Assembly: GCA_025924715.1 (NCBI GenBank) | Contig: JAICHV010000015.1 | Location: 1 to 64,000, forward strand | Direction of reading: 5' to 3' | Origin: Alphaproteobacteria bacterium | GTDB taxonomy: Bacteria > Pseudomonadota > Alphaproteobacteria > Micropepsales > Micropepsaceae | Length of the DNA: 64,000 bases | Shown here: piece by piece, positions 35,079 to 45,075 of the stretch | Numbering within the stretch: position 1 is the stretch's first letter | Layout of the letters: the number at the start of each line of letters is the position of its first letter | The notes under the pieces: generated by a model | The model's input: the letters and a program-made list of their open reading frames with translations, nothing else | Databases searched by the model: none | Told to the model about the DNA's origin: nothing | Program-made: the position numbers and the translations under genes

Positions 35079-36213
35079 TATCCGGGCGCGGATTCTCGCA
35101 CGCGCGCGCGCCGAAGGCTTCGACGTCGCGCGCATCGCCGCGGCCGGCCCCGCCCCGCGCGCCCGCGATGGGCTGCTGGCTTATCTCGCCGCCGGTCATC
35201 ATGGCGACATGGATTGGATGGAGGAGCGCACCCAGGCCCGCGCCGATCCGGCCGCTTTGTGGCCCGCGGCCAAAAGCGTGTTGGTGCTGGGCCTGAATTA
35301 CGGTCCGGGCGAAGATCCGCTGGCGGTACTGGCGCAAAAGGACCGCGGCGGGATTTCGGTTTATGCCCGGGGAGACGATTATCACGACCTGGTGAAGAAA
35401 AAACTCAAAGCGGTGGCGGGCGATATTTTCCGCGACTTCGGCGCCGAGGTGAAAGTCTTTGTCGATACCGCGCCGGTGATGGAAAAGCCCTTGGCGCAGC
35501 AGGCGGGGCTGGGCTGGCAAGGCAAGCACAGCAATCTCGTCAGCCGGGACTTCGGCTCCTGGCTTTTCCTGGGCTCGATCTTCATGACGCTTGCGCTGCC
35601 GCCCGATGCGGCGGAAACCGACCATTGCGGCGCTTGCCGTGCCTGTCTCGACATCTGCCCGACCAAGGCCTTTCCCGCGCCCTATCGGCTGGATGCGCGC
35701 CGCTGCATTTCCTATCTCACCATCGAAAACAAAGGGCCTATCCCGCGCGATCTGCGCGCCGCGATCGGCAATCGCATCTATGGCTGCGACGATTGCCTGG
35801 CGGTGTGCCCCTGGAACAAATTCGCCAGCCAAAGCGCGCAGATGCAATTGCGGGCCCGCGCCGAATTGAACGCGCCGGAGCTGGCGCAGCTGGCGCGGCT
35901 GGACGATGCCGGATTTCGTGCCCTGTTCCGCAAATCGCCGGTCAAGCGCATTGGCCGGGCGCGGTTCCTGCGCAATGTGCTGATCGCCATCGGCAATAGC
36001 GGCGATGCCGGGCTGGTGCGGGAGGCCAAAACGCTTTTGACAGACCCATCGCCCATCGTGCGCGGCGCGGCGGTATGGGCGCTGGGACGCTTGCTGCCGC
36101 GCCAAGATCTCGCGGGGCTCGGGCCGGCGGATGAACGTGACACTACGGTTTTGGCGGAGTGGCAGGCTTGGCTTTCGCCGGCGGTTTCGGAAGCGACTTC
36201 ACCGGCGGCTTAG
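35059..36213 (+). CDS. queG: epoxyqueuosine reductase
   Basis: QueG carries out the last step of queuosine synthesis in tRNA, reducing epoxyqueuosine with a cobalamin cofactor and two 4Fe-4S clusters. The 384-residue protein has the ferredoxin-like motifs [16 protein letters not shown] and [13 protein letters not shown], the DUF1730-type N-terminal part, and a HEAT-like C-terminal region ([15 protein letters not shown]). The start at 35059 overlaps the GST end. Its last 71 bp overlap the convergent TPR gene, an unusually long overlap. Confidence 0.94.
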   Translation: MPNSTSDIRARILARARAEGFDVARIAAAGPAPRARDGLLAYLAAGHHGDMDWMEERTQARADPAALWPAAKSVLVLGLNYGPGEDPLAVLAQKDRGGISVYARGDDYHDLVKKKLKAVAGDIFRDFGAEVKVFVDTAPVMEKPLAQQAGLGWQGKHSNLVSRDFGSWLFLGSIFMTLALPPDAAETDHCGACRACLDICPTKAFPAPYRLDARRCISYLTIENKGPIPRDLRAAIGNRIYGCDDCLAVCPWNKFASQSAQMQLRARAELNAPELAQLARLDDAGFRALFRKSPVKRIGRARFLRNVLIAIGNSGDAGLVREAKTLLTDPSPIVRGAAVWALGRLLPRQDLAGLGPADERDTTVLAEWQAWLSPAVSEATSPAA

Positions 36214-36997
36214 GCGCGGGCTTGATCTCCGGCGCCTGCTTCAGCGCGGCCAGGGCGCGGCCGGCGGCATCGGCGGTTTCGCCGCTGGCGCCATGCTCCA
36301 GCGCGTTTTGGAAATCGGCCTGGGCGGCCAGCACATCGCCGCGCTCGCGGGCGATGTTTCCGCGCTCGACCAGGGCTTCGGGATAATTCGGCCGCACCGC
36401 CAGGGCTGACTCCAGATCGCCGCGCGCCGCCTCCACCTTGCCCAGGGCGTGGCGGGCGCTGGCGCGCAGCACCAGCAGGTCGGCGCGTTTGGGCGCGATG
36501 ACGAGCGCCGCATTCATGTCCGCCTCGACATTGCGCCAATCCTTGGTGACGGCCTGGGCGCGGGCGAGATCGGCATAAAGCTCCGCGTCATTGCCCGACA
36601 AGGCCAGCGCCGCCTGGAAGCTTGCCACCGCCTGGTCAGGTTTGCCTGCCAGCAGCCAGGCATTGCCGGCCTGGTCGAACAAGGTTGGGCGCAGCTCGCC
36701 GACATCCGGAGCGCGGCCCAAGGCATCCAGCCGGGCGGCCGCTTCCGCATAGCGTTTCAGCCCGACCAGGGCGACGGCGGCGCAATGTTCGGCCGGGGAG
36801 CCGCCGCGCTCTCCCACCCATTTGGTGGCCGCCCCAAACGCCGCCGCCGGATTGAGGTCCGCCAGATTCAGGCAATTGTCATAGCGCAGCTTTTCACCCG
36901 CGCGCTCCACGACATTGGCGCCCCAAGCGGGCCCGGCGAGCAAAAGCGCGGCAGGCAGAACGGCTCTGATCCACAAGGTTAACATCGAACGCATCAT
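36143..36997 (-). CDS. exported TPR-repeat protein
   Basis: The 284-residue protein has a signal peptide ([20 protein letters not shown]) and about five TPR-like helical repeats ([40 protein letters not shown]), ending in a proline/lysine-rich tail ([17 protein letters not shown]). TPR domains bind other proteins; this one should act in the periplasm. The start may be 36997, 36994 or 36985. Its tail is encoded opposite the last 71 bp of queG, so the tail composition may be constrained by the overlap. Confidence 0.8.
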   Translation of the reverse strand: MMRSMLTLWIRAVLPAALLLAGPAWGANVVERAGEKLRYDNCLNLADLNPAAAFGAATKWVGERGGSPAEHCAAVALVGLKRYAEAAARLDALGRAPDVGELRPTLFDQAGNAWLLAGKPDQAVASFQAALALSGNDAELYADLARAQAVTKDWRNVEADMNAALVIAPKRADLLVLRASARHALGKVEAARGDLESALAVRPNYPEALVERGNIARERGDVLAAQADFQNALEHGASGETADAAGRALAALKQAPEIKPAPKPPVKSLPKPPAKAKPATPPKP

Positions 36998-37103
36998 GGG
37001 GCACTTTATGGCAGAAGAATGGGAAAACCGCAGCGCGTCTACAATTGTAGCGCGATTTGCCCAATCGCGTTTTTCCTCTAGGGTCGGGGCGGAGGGATAC
37101 CCG

Positions 37104-38480
37104 ATGAATTTGCCGTCACGCGCCGTGCTGGCGCTACTCGCGCTGATATGTCTTGCCCTGCCCTTGCGCGCCCAGGATTCCGCGGCCGGACCCGACGCTT
37201 TGCCGCAACTGGGTCCCCACGCCGCCCCCGTCAAAAAAGTCGAAATCCAGCAATTGCCGGTCATGGATTCGACACCCCAATTCGATGCCGAGGCGGCCAC
37301 CGCCAAATATCTTGCCCGGGTCAGCGGCCCGGCGCGGGCGCGCTCCGACGCCTATTTCGAAGGCGGCTATGGCCTGCAAGTGGTGGACTTGATTTACGGC
37401 TTGGCCATCGCGGCCACGCTGCTCTGGCTGGGCATCACCACCCGCATGCGCGACTGGGCCGCCGAGCGCAGCCATAGCCGCACCGGCCAGGTGCTGATCT
37501 ATGTCGCCGTCTATACCGTCATCGTCACCGTCGCGACTTTCCCGGTGACGGTATATGAAGGATTCTGGCGCGAACACGCCTATGGATTGTCGACGCAATC
37601 CTTCCTCTCCTGGTTCGGCGATTTCGCCATCGGGTTTGGCGTCACGCTGGTAGGTGCGCTGATCGTGGTGCCGGTGCTGTATGCCGCCATCCGCGCGGCC
37701 CGTGAGCAGTGGTGGCTGTGGGGCGCCGCCATCGCCATCCTGTTCAGCGCCATCTATATGGTGATTTTTCCGGTCTTCATCGCGCCCTTGTTCAACCATT
37801 ACACCCCCCTGCCCGATGGCGGCTTGAAAAAGGAAATTCTCTCCCTGGCGCGGGCCAATGACATTCCCGCCGACAATGTCTGGACCTTCGATGCTTCGCG
37901 CCAGTCCAACCGGATATCCGCCAATGTCTCGGGCTTCATGGGCACCACCCGCATTTCGCTCAACGACAATCTGCTCAAACAGGGCAGCCATGACGAGGTT
38001 CTGGCGGTGCTGGGCCATGAGATGGGCCATTATGTCATGGATCATGTCACCAAAGGTTTGCTGCTGACGGGCTTGGTGATTTTCGCCGCTTTCGCCTTCA
38101 TGAATTGGGGCTTTATTTTCGCCACCGAATGGCTGGGCGGCAATTGGCATGTGCGGCGGGTGGACGACATCGCAGGATTGCCATTGCTGGCGGCGCTGAT
38201 GAGCCTGTTTTTCTTCCTGGCGACGCCGGTGACCAATTCCATCAGCCGCAGCATGGAGCATGAGGCCGATATTTTCGGGGTCAATGCAGTGCGCAAACCC
38301 GACGCCTTCGCCACAGTGACGCTAAAGCTTTCGACCTATCGCAAGCTCGAACCGGGCGGGCTGGAGGAAACCATCTTCTACGACCATCCCTCGGGGCGCA
38401 GCCGTATCCACGACATGATGGTGTGGAAGAAAGAACATATCGGCGATGTCGATTTGCGCGGCAGCGAAACCGTCCCCTGA
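37104..38480 (+). CDS. M48-family membrane metalloprotease (Ste24/CAAX protease type)
   Basis: The 458-residue membrane protease has a signal peptide (to PLRAQ), several helices, the zinc motif HEMGH in VLAVLGHEMGHYVMDH, and a distal glutamate in SMEHEADIFG. The N-terminal extension and the FDASRQSNRISANVSGFMGT segment match Ste24-like bacterial peptidases. It probably degrades membrane or misfolded proteins. A GGAGGG site precedes the ATG; the frame extends back to 36915 without support. Confidence 0.92.
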   Translation: MNLPSRAVLALLALICLALPLRAQDSAAGPDALPQLGPHAAPVKKVEIQQLPVMDSTPQFDAEAATAKYLARVSGPARARSDAYFEGGYGLQVVDLIYGLAIAATLLWLGITTRMRDWAAERSHSRTGQVLIYVAVYTVIVTVATFPVTVYEGFWREHAYGLSTQSFLSWFGDFAIGFGVTLVGALIVVPVLYAAIRAAREQWWLWGAAIAILFSAIYMVIFPVFIAPLFNHYTPLPDGGLKKEILSLARANDIPADNVWTFDASRQSNRISANVSGFMGTTRISLNDNLLKQGSHDEVLAVLGHEMGHYVMDHVTKGLLLTGLVIFAAFAFMNWGFIFATEWLGGNWHVRRVDDIAGLPLLAALMSLFFFLATPVTNSISRSMEHEADIFGVNAVRKPDAFATVTLKLSTYRKLEPGGLEETIFYDHPSGRSRIHDMMVWKKEHIGDVDLRGSETVP

Positions 38481-38578
38481 CGGATCATTACCGAAAAGCA
38501 ATTTTCGCCCCCCTGGGCCCGGCAAACATTCCCGACAATCCGGGTATTCAATAACCCCAAGTTGAAACGGGGGGTGTC

Positions 38579-39652
38579 ATGAACGTCAAATCCTTGGCCG
38601 CGGCTGCGCTATGCTCGATCCTGATGGGTGGGGCGCCCGCCTGGGCCGCGGATTGCGGGCCGCTTAAGCTCGTCGCCACGATGGATCTGTTGCCCGGGCC
38701 GGGCGGCGGGCCGCGGGTGATGGTGCCGGTGGTCGTCAACAATGTGCCGCAGAAAATGCTGCTCAGCACGGCGGGCGGGCTTTCCACGCTCAACGCCGAG
38801 GCGGCGAAGAACCTGAACCTGCACGTGCTCCATGGCAGCAATGTCCGGCTGCTGGATACCGCCGGCAATGCCTCAGACGCCTATGTCACGCTGGACACAT
38901 TTACGCTCGGCCGGCTGACGGCCGAGCATTTGGAAATGCTTATCACGCCCGGTGCGGCGGCCGACCGCGGTTTTGACGGCGTCCTCGCCGGCGATCTGAT
39001 GGCGCGCTATGACGTCGAGCTGGATTTCGCCGCCCACAAGATGAACTTTTTCTCTCCCGATCATTGCGAGGGCAAAGTCCTTTACTGGCCGGCCTCCACG
39101 ATCGCCGTCGTACCCTTCACCATGACGCATCCCGACAATACGCCGATGGGCCAAAGGCCGAATTTTTCGCCCCTGCGCGATAGCCATATCCGCGTACCGG
39201 TGACGCTGGACGGCAAGACCTTCCAGGCGGTGATCAATACCGGATCGCCCAATTCCACCATGAGCGCCAAGGTGGCGGAACGCATTTTCAACCTGACCGC
39301 CGATTCGCCGGGCTCCGTGCCCCTGGGTGTCGTGGACAACAATCCCAAGAACCGGCGCTTTGGCCATGTCTTCCAAAAGCTCACTTTCGAGGGCATCGAT
39401 GTCGCCAACGCCCATGTTGTCGTCATTCCCGATTTGATCGGAACCAAGGATCCCAACAATACCATCACCACGGGCAGCTTGGTCCAGCACATCGATGATG
39501 GCCTGGGTTCGGAAGTAAGCATCGGCATGGATGTGCTGCGGCATCTGCATCTCTACATCGCCTATGGCGAGCACAAGCTTTACATCACCCCTGCGGATAG
39601 TCCGGCAGCGGCTGGCGGGGCCACGAGCCCCACGCCTGCGGCGGCGCAATGA
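38579..39652 (+). CDS. retropepsin-like exported protein lacking catalytic aspartates
   Basis: The 357-residue protein has a signal peptide (to PAWAA) and two pepsin-like lobes. In active retropepsin-like proteases each lobe has D-T/S-G-A/S. Here the first reads LLSTAGGLSTLN (serine for aspartate) and the second AVINTGSPNSTMS (asparagine for aspartate), so both catalytic residues are missing. The GFDGVLAGDLMARYDVELDF segment keeps the fold signature. It probably binds rather than cuts peptides, in the periplasm. It is convergent with hisG. Confidence 0.75.
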   Translation: MNVKSLAAAALCSILMGGAPAWAADCGPLKLVATMDLLPGPGGGPRVMVPVVVNNVPQKMLLSTAGGLSTLNAEAAKNLNLHVLHGSNVRLLDTAGNASDAYVTLDTFTLGRLTAEHLEMLITPGAAADRGFDGVLAGDLMARYDVELDFAAHKMNFFSPDHCEGKVLYWPASTIAVVPFTMTHPDNTPMGQRPNFSPLRDSHIRVPVTLDGKTFQAVINTGSPNSTMSAKVAERIFNLTADSPGSVPLGVVDNNPKNRRFGHVFQKLTFEGIDVANAHVVVIPDLIGTKDPNNTITTGSLVQHIDDGLGSEVSIGMDVLRHLHLYIAYGEHKLYITPADSPAAAGGATSPTPAAAQ

Positions 39653-39659
39653 TCGGGGC

Positions 39660-40403
39660 TTAACGCGCCAAGTGCGGCGCAAGCGCTGGATAAAGCGCGG
39701 TGCCCGTTTTGGCGCTTAACCGCGACAGCAAGGTTTCACAGGCGCCGCGCGCCTGGGCGCTCCAGTCGGCGGTGAGCGATGCGGCCAGTTGCGCTTGGCT
39801 TTTCAGGATCACGCCGTCGTCCAGGATTTTGAGACCGTTGTCGCGCAGCGTTGCCCCCGTGGTGGTGATGTCGACGATGATCTCGGCCGTGCCGGCGGCG
39901 GGTGCGCCTTCGGTGGCACCGGCGCTGGGGACGATACGGTAATCGGCGATGCCGGCATGGGCAAAAAAGGCGCGGGTAAGCTGCGCATATTTTGTCGCCA
40001 CCCGCAGACGCCGGCGATGGCTCTGGGCATAGGCGGCGCAGACATCGTCCAGGTCGACCATGGTGGCGACATCGACCCAAGCCTCAGACACCGCCACCAC
40101 GACATCGGCAAAGCCGAAGCCCATGGGCGTGATCAGATGCATGCGGCTCTCCAATTCGGGCGCGGCTTCGCGCAGCAGGTCCTCGCCGGTGACGCCCAGA
40201 TGGATATCGCCCGCCAGAAGCGATGCGGCGATTTCACCGGCCGAGAGCAGCATGACTTCTATATCGGGCAATCCGGCAAAGCCGGCGCGATAGCCGCGTG
40301 CGCCCGCGCTCTGTTCCAGGACCAGCCCGGCCTCGCCAAACCAGGCGTCGCAAGCCTGTTTGAGCCGCCCCTTGGAGGGAATGCCCAGTGTCAGCGCGCT
40401 CAT
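39660..40403 (-). CDS. hisG: ATP phosphoribosyltransferase, catalytic subunit (short form)
   Basis: HisG joins ATP and PRPP in the first step of histidine synthesis. The 247-residue length is that of the short form, which needs HisZ for activity and feedback control. Family motifs include LGIPSKGRLKQ at the start, GVTGEDLL, and the PRPP loop EIIVDITTTGATLRDNGL. The start overlaps the hisZ stop as TGATG. The operon order is hisS-hisZ-hisG on the minus strand. Confidence 0.95.
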   Translation of the reverse strand: MSALTLGIPSKGRLKQACDAWFGEAGLVLEQSAGARGYRAGFAGLPDIEVMLLSAGEIAASLLAGDIHLGVTGEDLLREAAPELESRMHLITPMGFGFADVVVAVSEAWVDVATMVDLDDVCAAYAQSHRRRLRVATKYAQLTRAFFAHAGIADYRIVPSAGATEGAPAAGTAEIIVDITTTGATLRDNGLKILDDGVILKSQAQLAASLTADWSAQARGACETLLSRLSAKTGTALYPALAPHLAR

Positions 40404-41521
40404 CGCCCGCCCCCTTGGGCTGTACGGCAGGCAAGCACCGCTTCGGTGCGAATGGCGCAGCCGACCGCGCTGACCGGACGGGGGGCACCCAGCGATTGCA
40501 TCAGCGTGTCGTAGCGGCCGCCCGCCGCGATCTGGCAGGCGCCATCGTCCGACCACAGCTCGAACACGAAGCCGGAATAATATTCCATGTTGCGCCCGAA
40601 ATGGGCGGTGAAGCGCACTTGCGCGAGATCGAGCCCCAGCGACTTGATGGCGGCAAGACGTGCATCCATCGCGGCCAGAGGCGCCTCTAGCGCGATGCCG
40701 GCGGTTTTGAGAAGGGCGCGAATCTGCGCCAACGCTTCTTCCACGGGCCCTGCGATATCGAACAGCCTGGTGATCACGCCGACCAAGACCGAATCGAGGC
40801 GCAGGCCGGCAGCTTCGGCCTCGCGGTCGAGAGCGCGCGCGATGATCTCCTCGCGGCTGCGCCCGGCCAGCGGCGCATTGGGCCTCCCATCGAGCATGGC
40901 TTCGATCTGGGCGCGGGAGTGCCGGGTCTTGGACCCCTGCCCCAGCCGCGCCAGCAAAGTCTCCACATACCCGGCGCGCCAGAAATGGCGCAGCAGCCGG
41001 GCGCGCCAATGCGCCGGCAGTTCCAGGGTATCGACCAAGGCGGCGAACAGCGCCAGATCGCCGAACACCATGCGGAAATTCTTCAGCCCCGCGGCGCGCA
41101 ACCCGTCGAAGGTCAGGCCCATGATCTCGCGCTCGCCTTCACCCGCGTCTTCCAGTCCCAGCAATTCGGCGCCGGCCTGGAAGAATTGGGTCGGCAGATG
41201 GGTTTCGCTAGGCTGGTGGCGGAAAGCGAGCCCGTTATAACAAATCCGGGCGGGAAATTTGGCCGCCCGGTCGACCGCGTCCTTGCAGATCGGAATGGTA
41301 AGATCGGGCCGCAGGCACAGATCGCGCCCCGACAGATCGGTGAGGGTAAAGGTGCGCCGGCGGATTTCCTCACCCGCCCGGTCCAGAAAAATCTCCGCCG
41401 GCTGCAGGATCGAAGGCTCCTCGCGGGCATAGCCCCGGGAGGCGAACAATTTCAGGATCGCCACCGCCTGGGCGTTGAGCGCTTCGATATCGGCGGGCCG
41501 GTAATAGGGAAAGGCCACCAT
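40400..41521 (-). CDS. hisZ: ATP phosphoribosyltransferase regulatory subunit HisZ
   Basis: HisZ is a catalytically inactive relative of histidyl-tRNA synthetase that forms the holoenzyme with short HisG and binds histidine. The 373-residue protein has the class II synthetase core (LRPDLTIPICKDAV, PTQFFQAGAELLG, AAGGRYDTLM) but lacks a C-terminal anticodon-binding domain. Its start overlaps the hisS stop (TAATG). It is G+C-rich like the rest of the operon, in contrast to the adjoining end of hisS. Confidence 0.94.
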   Translation of the reverse strand: MVAFPYYRPADIEALNAQAVAILKLFASRGYAREEPSILQPAEIFLDRAGEEIRRRTFTLTDLSGRDLCLRPDLTIPICKDAVDRAAKFPARICYNGLAFRHQPSETHLPTQFFQAGAELLGLEDAGEGEREIMGLTFDGLRAAGLKNFRMVFGDLALFAALVDTLELPAHWRARLLRHFWRAGYVETLLARLGQGSKTRHSRAQIEAMLDGRPNAPLAGRSREEIIARALDREAEAAGLRLDSVLVGVITRLFDIAGPVEEALAQIRALLKTAGIALEAPLAAMDARLAAIKSLGLDLAQVRFTAHFGRNMEYYSGFVFELWSDDGACQIAAGGRYDTLMQSLGAPRPVSAVGCAIRTEAVLACRTAQGGGR

Positions 41522-43056
41522 TACGGGCCCCAAGACCAGTTAGAAAGCAGCCTTTTAATTTCATTCAGCATCATATCCCGATCAACATTGATTTGACGAC
41601 CGGACTGATTAGCAAGCCATTCTTCGCGACTTTTTAGGACGTTTGAAATTTCTTTCCCGAACTCAAGTCCTTTTATAGTGACCTGACCCATGTCCCGTTC
41701 AATTGACCCTTGAATGATCGCAAAAACAGCACCGCGACGATCAGCATACTTCAGTTGGTCCTGGAGCTTTTTATTGCCTGCGTAGACCTCGGTGCGAATT
41801 CCTTCCCGTCGAAGCTCGTTCGCAATCTTAAAGCTCTCAGCTGGATCGTCCATCGTTGTAACAAATACTAAAGGTGTCAGCGCACCGCTTGATATGCCCC
41901 TTAGCGACAACGCGTGCTGAAGTCTGCTTACACCGATGGAAACCCCTGTCGCAGGCGAAGGTTGTCCCATAAAACGTGCAACCAAATTGTCGTAGCGACC
42001 GCCACCTGCTACCGAGCCGAAAACAACTGTATCGCCCTTTTCGTTCGTAACGGGAAAAGTGAGTTGAGCTTCGAATACCGGGCCAGTGTAGTAGTCCAAC
42101 CCTCGAACCACTGTTTGATCAACCGCGATCCGATCCTCTTCGTAGCCACAGGATCTGACGATTTGAATTATGTCGCGAAGTTCTTTTGTTCCTTGGATTC
42201 CAGTTGGTCCGAATGAAACTCTTTCGGCTATTCGCTCTAGCCTGTCCGGACCTTTGCCCACTCCTTGAAAACTATCCTCTACATATCCCCGAGTCACATT
42301 CATTGAATATCCTAAGAAGCGCATGACATTGTCCGCTTCCGCGGTACTAAGTTCTGCTCCTTTAGTAAAATCTCCACTGTCGTCCGTGCGTCCAGTAGTG
42401 AGTAGCTGGAAAACTCCCTGGGGGCCTAAACGATCAAGCTTGTCAATCGCTCTTAAGACGACGCCTCGGTTCATCGCTGTTAATAAGCCTGACGGCGTCA
42501 GACCAATTGCTTCAAGAAGGCCATCTAATAATTTGCGATTGTTGAGCTTCACAATGTATTCGCCGCGCTTAAGCTTGAGCGCTTCCAGCGTGTCCGCCAG
42601 CATCATCAGCAATTCGGCATCGGCGGCGGGGCTGGCGCTGCCCACCGTGTCGGCATCGAATTGGGTGAATTCGCGGAAGCGCCCCGGCCCCGGCTTTTCA
42701 TTGCGCCAAACACTTCCGGTTTGATAACGGCGGAACGGCTTGGCGAGATGCTGGAAATTCTCCGCCACATAGCGGGCCAGCGGCGCGGTCAGGTCATAGC
42801 GCAGCGACAGCCATTGTTCGTCATCGTCCTTGAGCGAGAACACCCCCGCATTGGGACGGTCGACATCGGGAAGGAATTTGCCCAGCGCGTCGGTATATTC
42901 GAAGGCCGGGGTTTCCAGCGGCTCGAAGCCATAGGATTCATAGACCCGGCGAATGGTGTCCAGCATCGCCCGCTCGGCCGCGATTTCCGCCGGCCCGCGA
43001 TCGCGGAAGCCACGGGGAAGCCGCGCCTTGGGACGGTTCTGCTTCTGCTCGGCCAT
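41521..43056 (-). CDS. hisS: histidyl-tRNA synthetase of mixed base composition
   Basis: The 511-residue class II synthetase charges tRNA-His. It has motif 2 (YQTGSVWRNEKPGPGRFREF followed by TQFDADTVG), RGLDYYTGPVFEA and motif 3 (GGGRYDNLVARFMG), then an anticodon-binding domain. The first third of the gene (about 42556-43056) has the local G+C-rich codon use; the rest (41521 to about 42555) is much richer in A+T (for example 29 G+C in 42301-42360 against 37 in 42661-42720). This suggests that the C-terminal two thirds were replaced by recombination from another source. Confidence 0.93.
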   Translation of the reverse strand: MAEQKQNRPKARLPRGFRDRGPAEIAAERAMLDTIRRVYESYGFEPLETPAFEYTDALGKFLPDVDRPNAGVFSLKDDDEQWLSLRYDLTAPLARYVAENFQHLAKPFRRYQTGSVWRNEKPGPGRFREFTQFDADTVGSASPAADAELLMMLADTLEALKLKRGEYIVKLNNRKLLDGLLEAIGLTPSGLLTAMNRGVVLRAIDKLDRLGPQGVFQLLTTGRTDDSGDFTKGAELSTAEADNVMRFLGYSMNVTRGYVEDSFQGVGKGPDRLERIAERVSFGPTGIQGTKELRDIIQIVRSCGYEEDRIAVDQTVVRGLDYYTGPVFEAQLTFPVTNEKGDTVVFGSVAGGGRYDNLVARFMGQPSPATGVSIGVSRLQHALSLRGISSGALTPLVFVTTMDDPAESFKIANELRREGIRTEVYAGNKKLQDQLKYADRRGAVFAIIQGSIERDMGQVTIKGLEFGKEISNVLKSREEWLANQSGRQINVDRDMMLNEIKRLLSNWSWGP

Positions 43057-43224
43057 GAAAGAATCGGGTCCGCGAATGGAGCGGGGTTGTACCGGCGGCG
43101 GGGCGCAGCGGCAAGGAAGGCGGCATAATGGCGGCTATACCGCTGAAATACAACGGGTTTTTCGCCGCCTTGCCAGGATCGCCGCCGCCATTGCATATCG
43201 CTTGAAACCATCACGGGACCAGCG

Positions 43225-43941
43225 ATGTCGGGGAAAGTCTATCGCGATGCCGCGGCGGCCCTGGCGGGAGTGACCTTCGACGGCATGACCGTGATGGCCG
43301 GCGGCTTTGGCCTTTCCGGCAATCCGGAAAACCTGATCACCGCCCTGAAAGACAGCGGGGCTAGGGACCTCACCGTGATTTCCAACAATTGCGGCGCCGA
43401 CGGCTTTGGCCTGTGGGTGCTGCTCAATGCCGGGCAAATCAAGAAGATGATCTCGTCCTATGTGGGGGAGAACAAATTGTTCGAGCAGCTTTATCTCTCC
43501 GGCCAGCTGGAGCTCGAGCTCAATCCGCAAGGCACGCTGGCCGAGCGCATCCGGGCCGGCGGCGCCGGCATCCCCGCTTTTTACACCCGTACCGGTGTCG
43601 GCACCGTGGTGGCGCAAGGCAAACCGACCGAGATTTTCGAAGGCGAAACTTATCTGCGCGAAACCTGGCTGCGCGCCGATCTGGCCATCGTCAAGGCCTG
43701 GAAAGGCGATAGCGAAGGCAATCTGGTCTATCGCAAGACCGCGCGGAATTTCAATCCGAACATGGCGACCGCGGCCAAGATCACCATCGCCGAAGTCGAA
43801 GAACTGGTGCCGGATGGCGCGCTGGAGCCCGACAGCATCCACACCCCCGGCATTTTCGTCAGCCGCACCTTCCAAGGCAGCGCTTACGAAAAGCGCATCG
43901 AGCACCGCACCGTGCGCCCCCGTACCCCGGCAGGCGCCTGA
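43225..43941 (+). CDS. scoA: 3-oxoacid CoA-transferase subunit A
   Basis: With subunit B the enzyme moves CoA from succinyl-CoA to acetoacetate or similar acids, in ketone-body or polyhydroxybutyrate use. The 238-residue subunit has the glycine-rich [27 protein letters not shown] and [15 protein letters not shown] segments typical of the family. It is divergent from hisS with 168 bp between, and its last base overlaps the ATG of subunit B. Confidence 0.93.
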   Translation: MSGKVYRDAAAALAGVTFDGMTVMAGGFGLSGNPENLITALKDSGARDLTVISNNCGADGFGLWVLLNAGQIKKMISSYVGENKLFEQLYLSGQLELELNPQGTLAERIRAGGAGIPAFYTRTGVGTVVAQGKPTEIFEGETYLRETWLRADLAIVKAWKGDSEGNLVYRKTARNFNPNMATAAKITIAEVEELVPDGALEPDSIHTPGIFVSRTFQGSAYEKRIEHRTVRPRTPAGA

Positions 43942-44594
43942 TGGCCTGGACCCGCGAAGAGATGGCCGCCCGCGCCGCCCAGGAATTGCAAGACGGATTT
44001 TATGTCAATCTGGGCATCGGCATTCCGACCCTGGTGGCCAATTACATTCCCCAAGGCATTCACGTCACTCTGCAAAGCGAGAACGGCATGCTGGGAATCG
44101 GGCCTTTTCCGCTCGAAGGCGATGAAGACGCCGACCTGATCAATGCCGGCAAGCAGACGGTGACGGAGCTTGCGACCTCGTCATATTTCTCGTCGGCCGA
44201 CAGCTTCGCCATGATCCGGGGTGGTCATATCGACATCGCCATCCTGGGGGCGATGGAGGTTTCGGAAGGCGGCGACATCGCCAATTGGACCATTCCCGGC
44301 AAGCTGGTCAAAGGCATGGGCGGGGCGATGGATCTGGTGGCCGGCGTCAAACGCGTCATCGCCCTGACGGAGCACGCCAACAAGGCCGGCAAGTCCAAAA
44401 TCCTCAAGCAATGCACCCTGCCCCTGACGGGCAGCGGCTGCATCGACATGATCATCACCGATCTATGCGTCCTCAATGTCGACCGCAAAGGCGGAGGGCT
44501 GACGCTGAAAGAACTCGCGCCCGGCGTCACCTTGGCCGATGTGCGCGCCCGCACCGAAGCGTGTTTTGAAGCAGCCGGCTTCGCAACCGCCTAG
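43941..44594 (+). CDS. scoB: 3-oxoacid CoA-transferase subunit B
   Basis: The 217-residue subunit carries the catalytic glutamate in [14 protein letters not shown], where the CoA thioester intermediate forms, after [35 protein letters not shown] and [14 protein letters not shown] are further family hallmarks. It overlaps subunit A by one base at its start and the convergent cupin gene by four bases at its end (shared CTAG). Confidence 0.94.
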   Translation: MAWTREEMAARAAQELQDGFYVNLGIGIPTLVANYIPQGIHVTLQSENGMLGIGPFPLEGDEDADLINAGKQTVTELATSSYFSSADSFAMIRGGHIDIAILGAMEVSEGGDIANWTIPGKLVKGMGGAMDLVAGVKRVIALTEHANKAGKSKILKQCTLPLTGSGCIDMIITDLCVLNVDRKGGGLTLKELAPGVTLADVRARTEACFEAAGFATA

Positions 44595-45049
44595 CCGAAG
44601 ATATTGAACACGATATAGCGCAGCTTGGTACCGGGCGCCGGGTTGAACAAATGCGGCGTGCCGGCGGGAATCTCCATGTAATCTCCCGCATGAACCGTAA
44701 TCATTGTGCCGCCGGCGATGGCGGGGCCGCGGATTTCGCCGGGACCCGATTCTTTGCCCTGCGTGATGCGGCCCCCATAGGTCAGCGTACCCGTGCCTTC
44801 CAGGATATGGATGTGATGCGAGGTGTGGGCATGGACCTCTGCCACATTGCCGCTGTCGCCCCGCAGGGCATATTCGACCTCGTAAGTGGCGTGTTTGGCC
44901 AGATGCGCGGTCTTCGGTCCCATGCCGGGCTGATCGGTGAGCGCGCCGACCTCCTTGGCGGACAGAAATTTGAAAGTTTCGCGCGGCTGGGCCGCGGCGG
45001 CGCCGGCAATGACTTGGCTCGCGACAAGGACGGCGATCCAGCCCTTCAT
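44591..45049 (-). CDS. exported cupin-domain protein
   Basis: The 152-residue protein has a signal peptide (to AAAAQ) and a single cupin barrel: [20 protein letters not shown] holds the first metal-binding histidines and [16 protein letters not shown] the second motif. A metal-dependent periplasmic enzyme or sensor is likely; the substrate is unknown. The start has a GGGAAGC site; the longer frame overlaps the MBL-fold gene. That gene lies just upstream on the same strand. Confidence 0.82.
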   Translation of the reverse strand: MKGWIAVLVASQVIAGAAAAQPRETFKFLSAKEVGALTDQPGMGPKTAHLAKHATYEVEYALRGDSGNVAEVHAHTSHHIHILEGTGTLTYGGRITQGKESGPGEIRGPAIAGGTMITVHAGDYMEIPAGTPHLFNPAPGTKLRYIVFNIFG

Positions 45050-45075
45050 GCTTCCCTGCCCGTTATATTCGGCGG

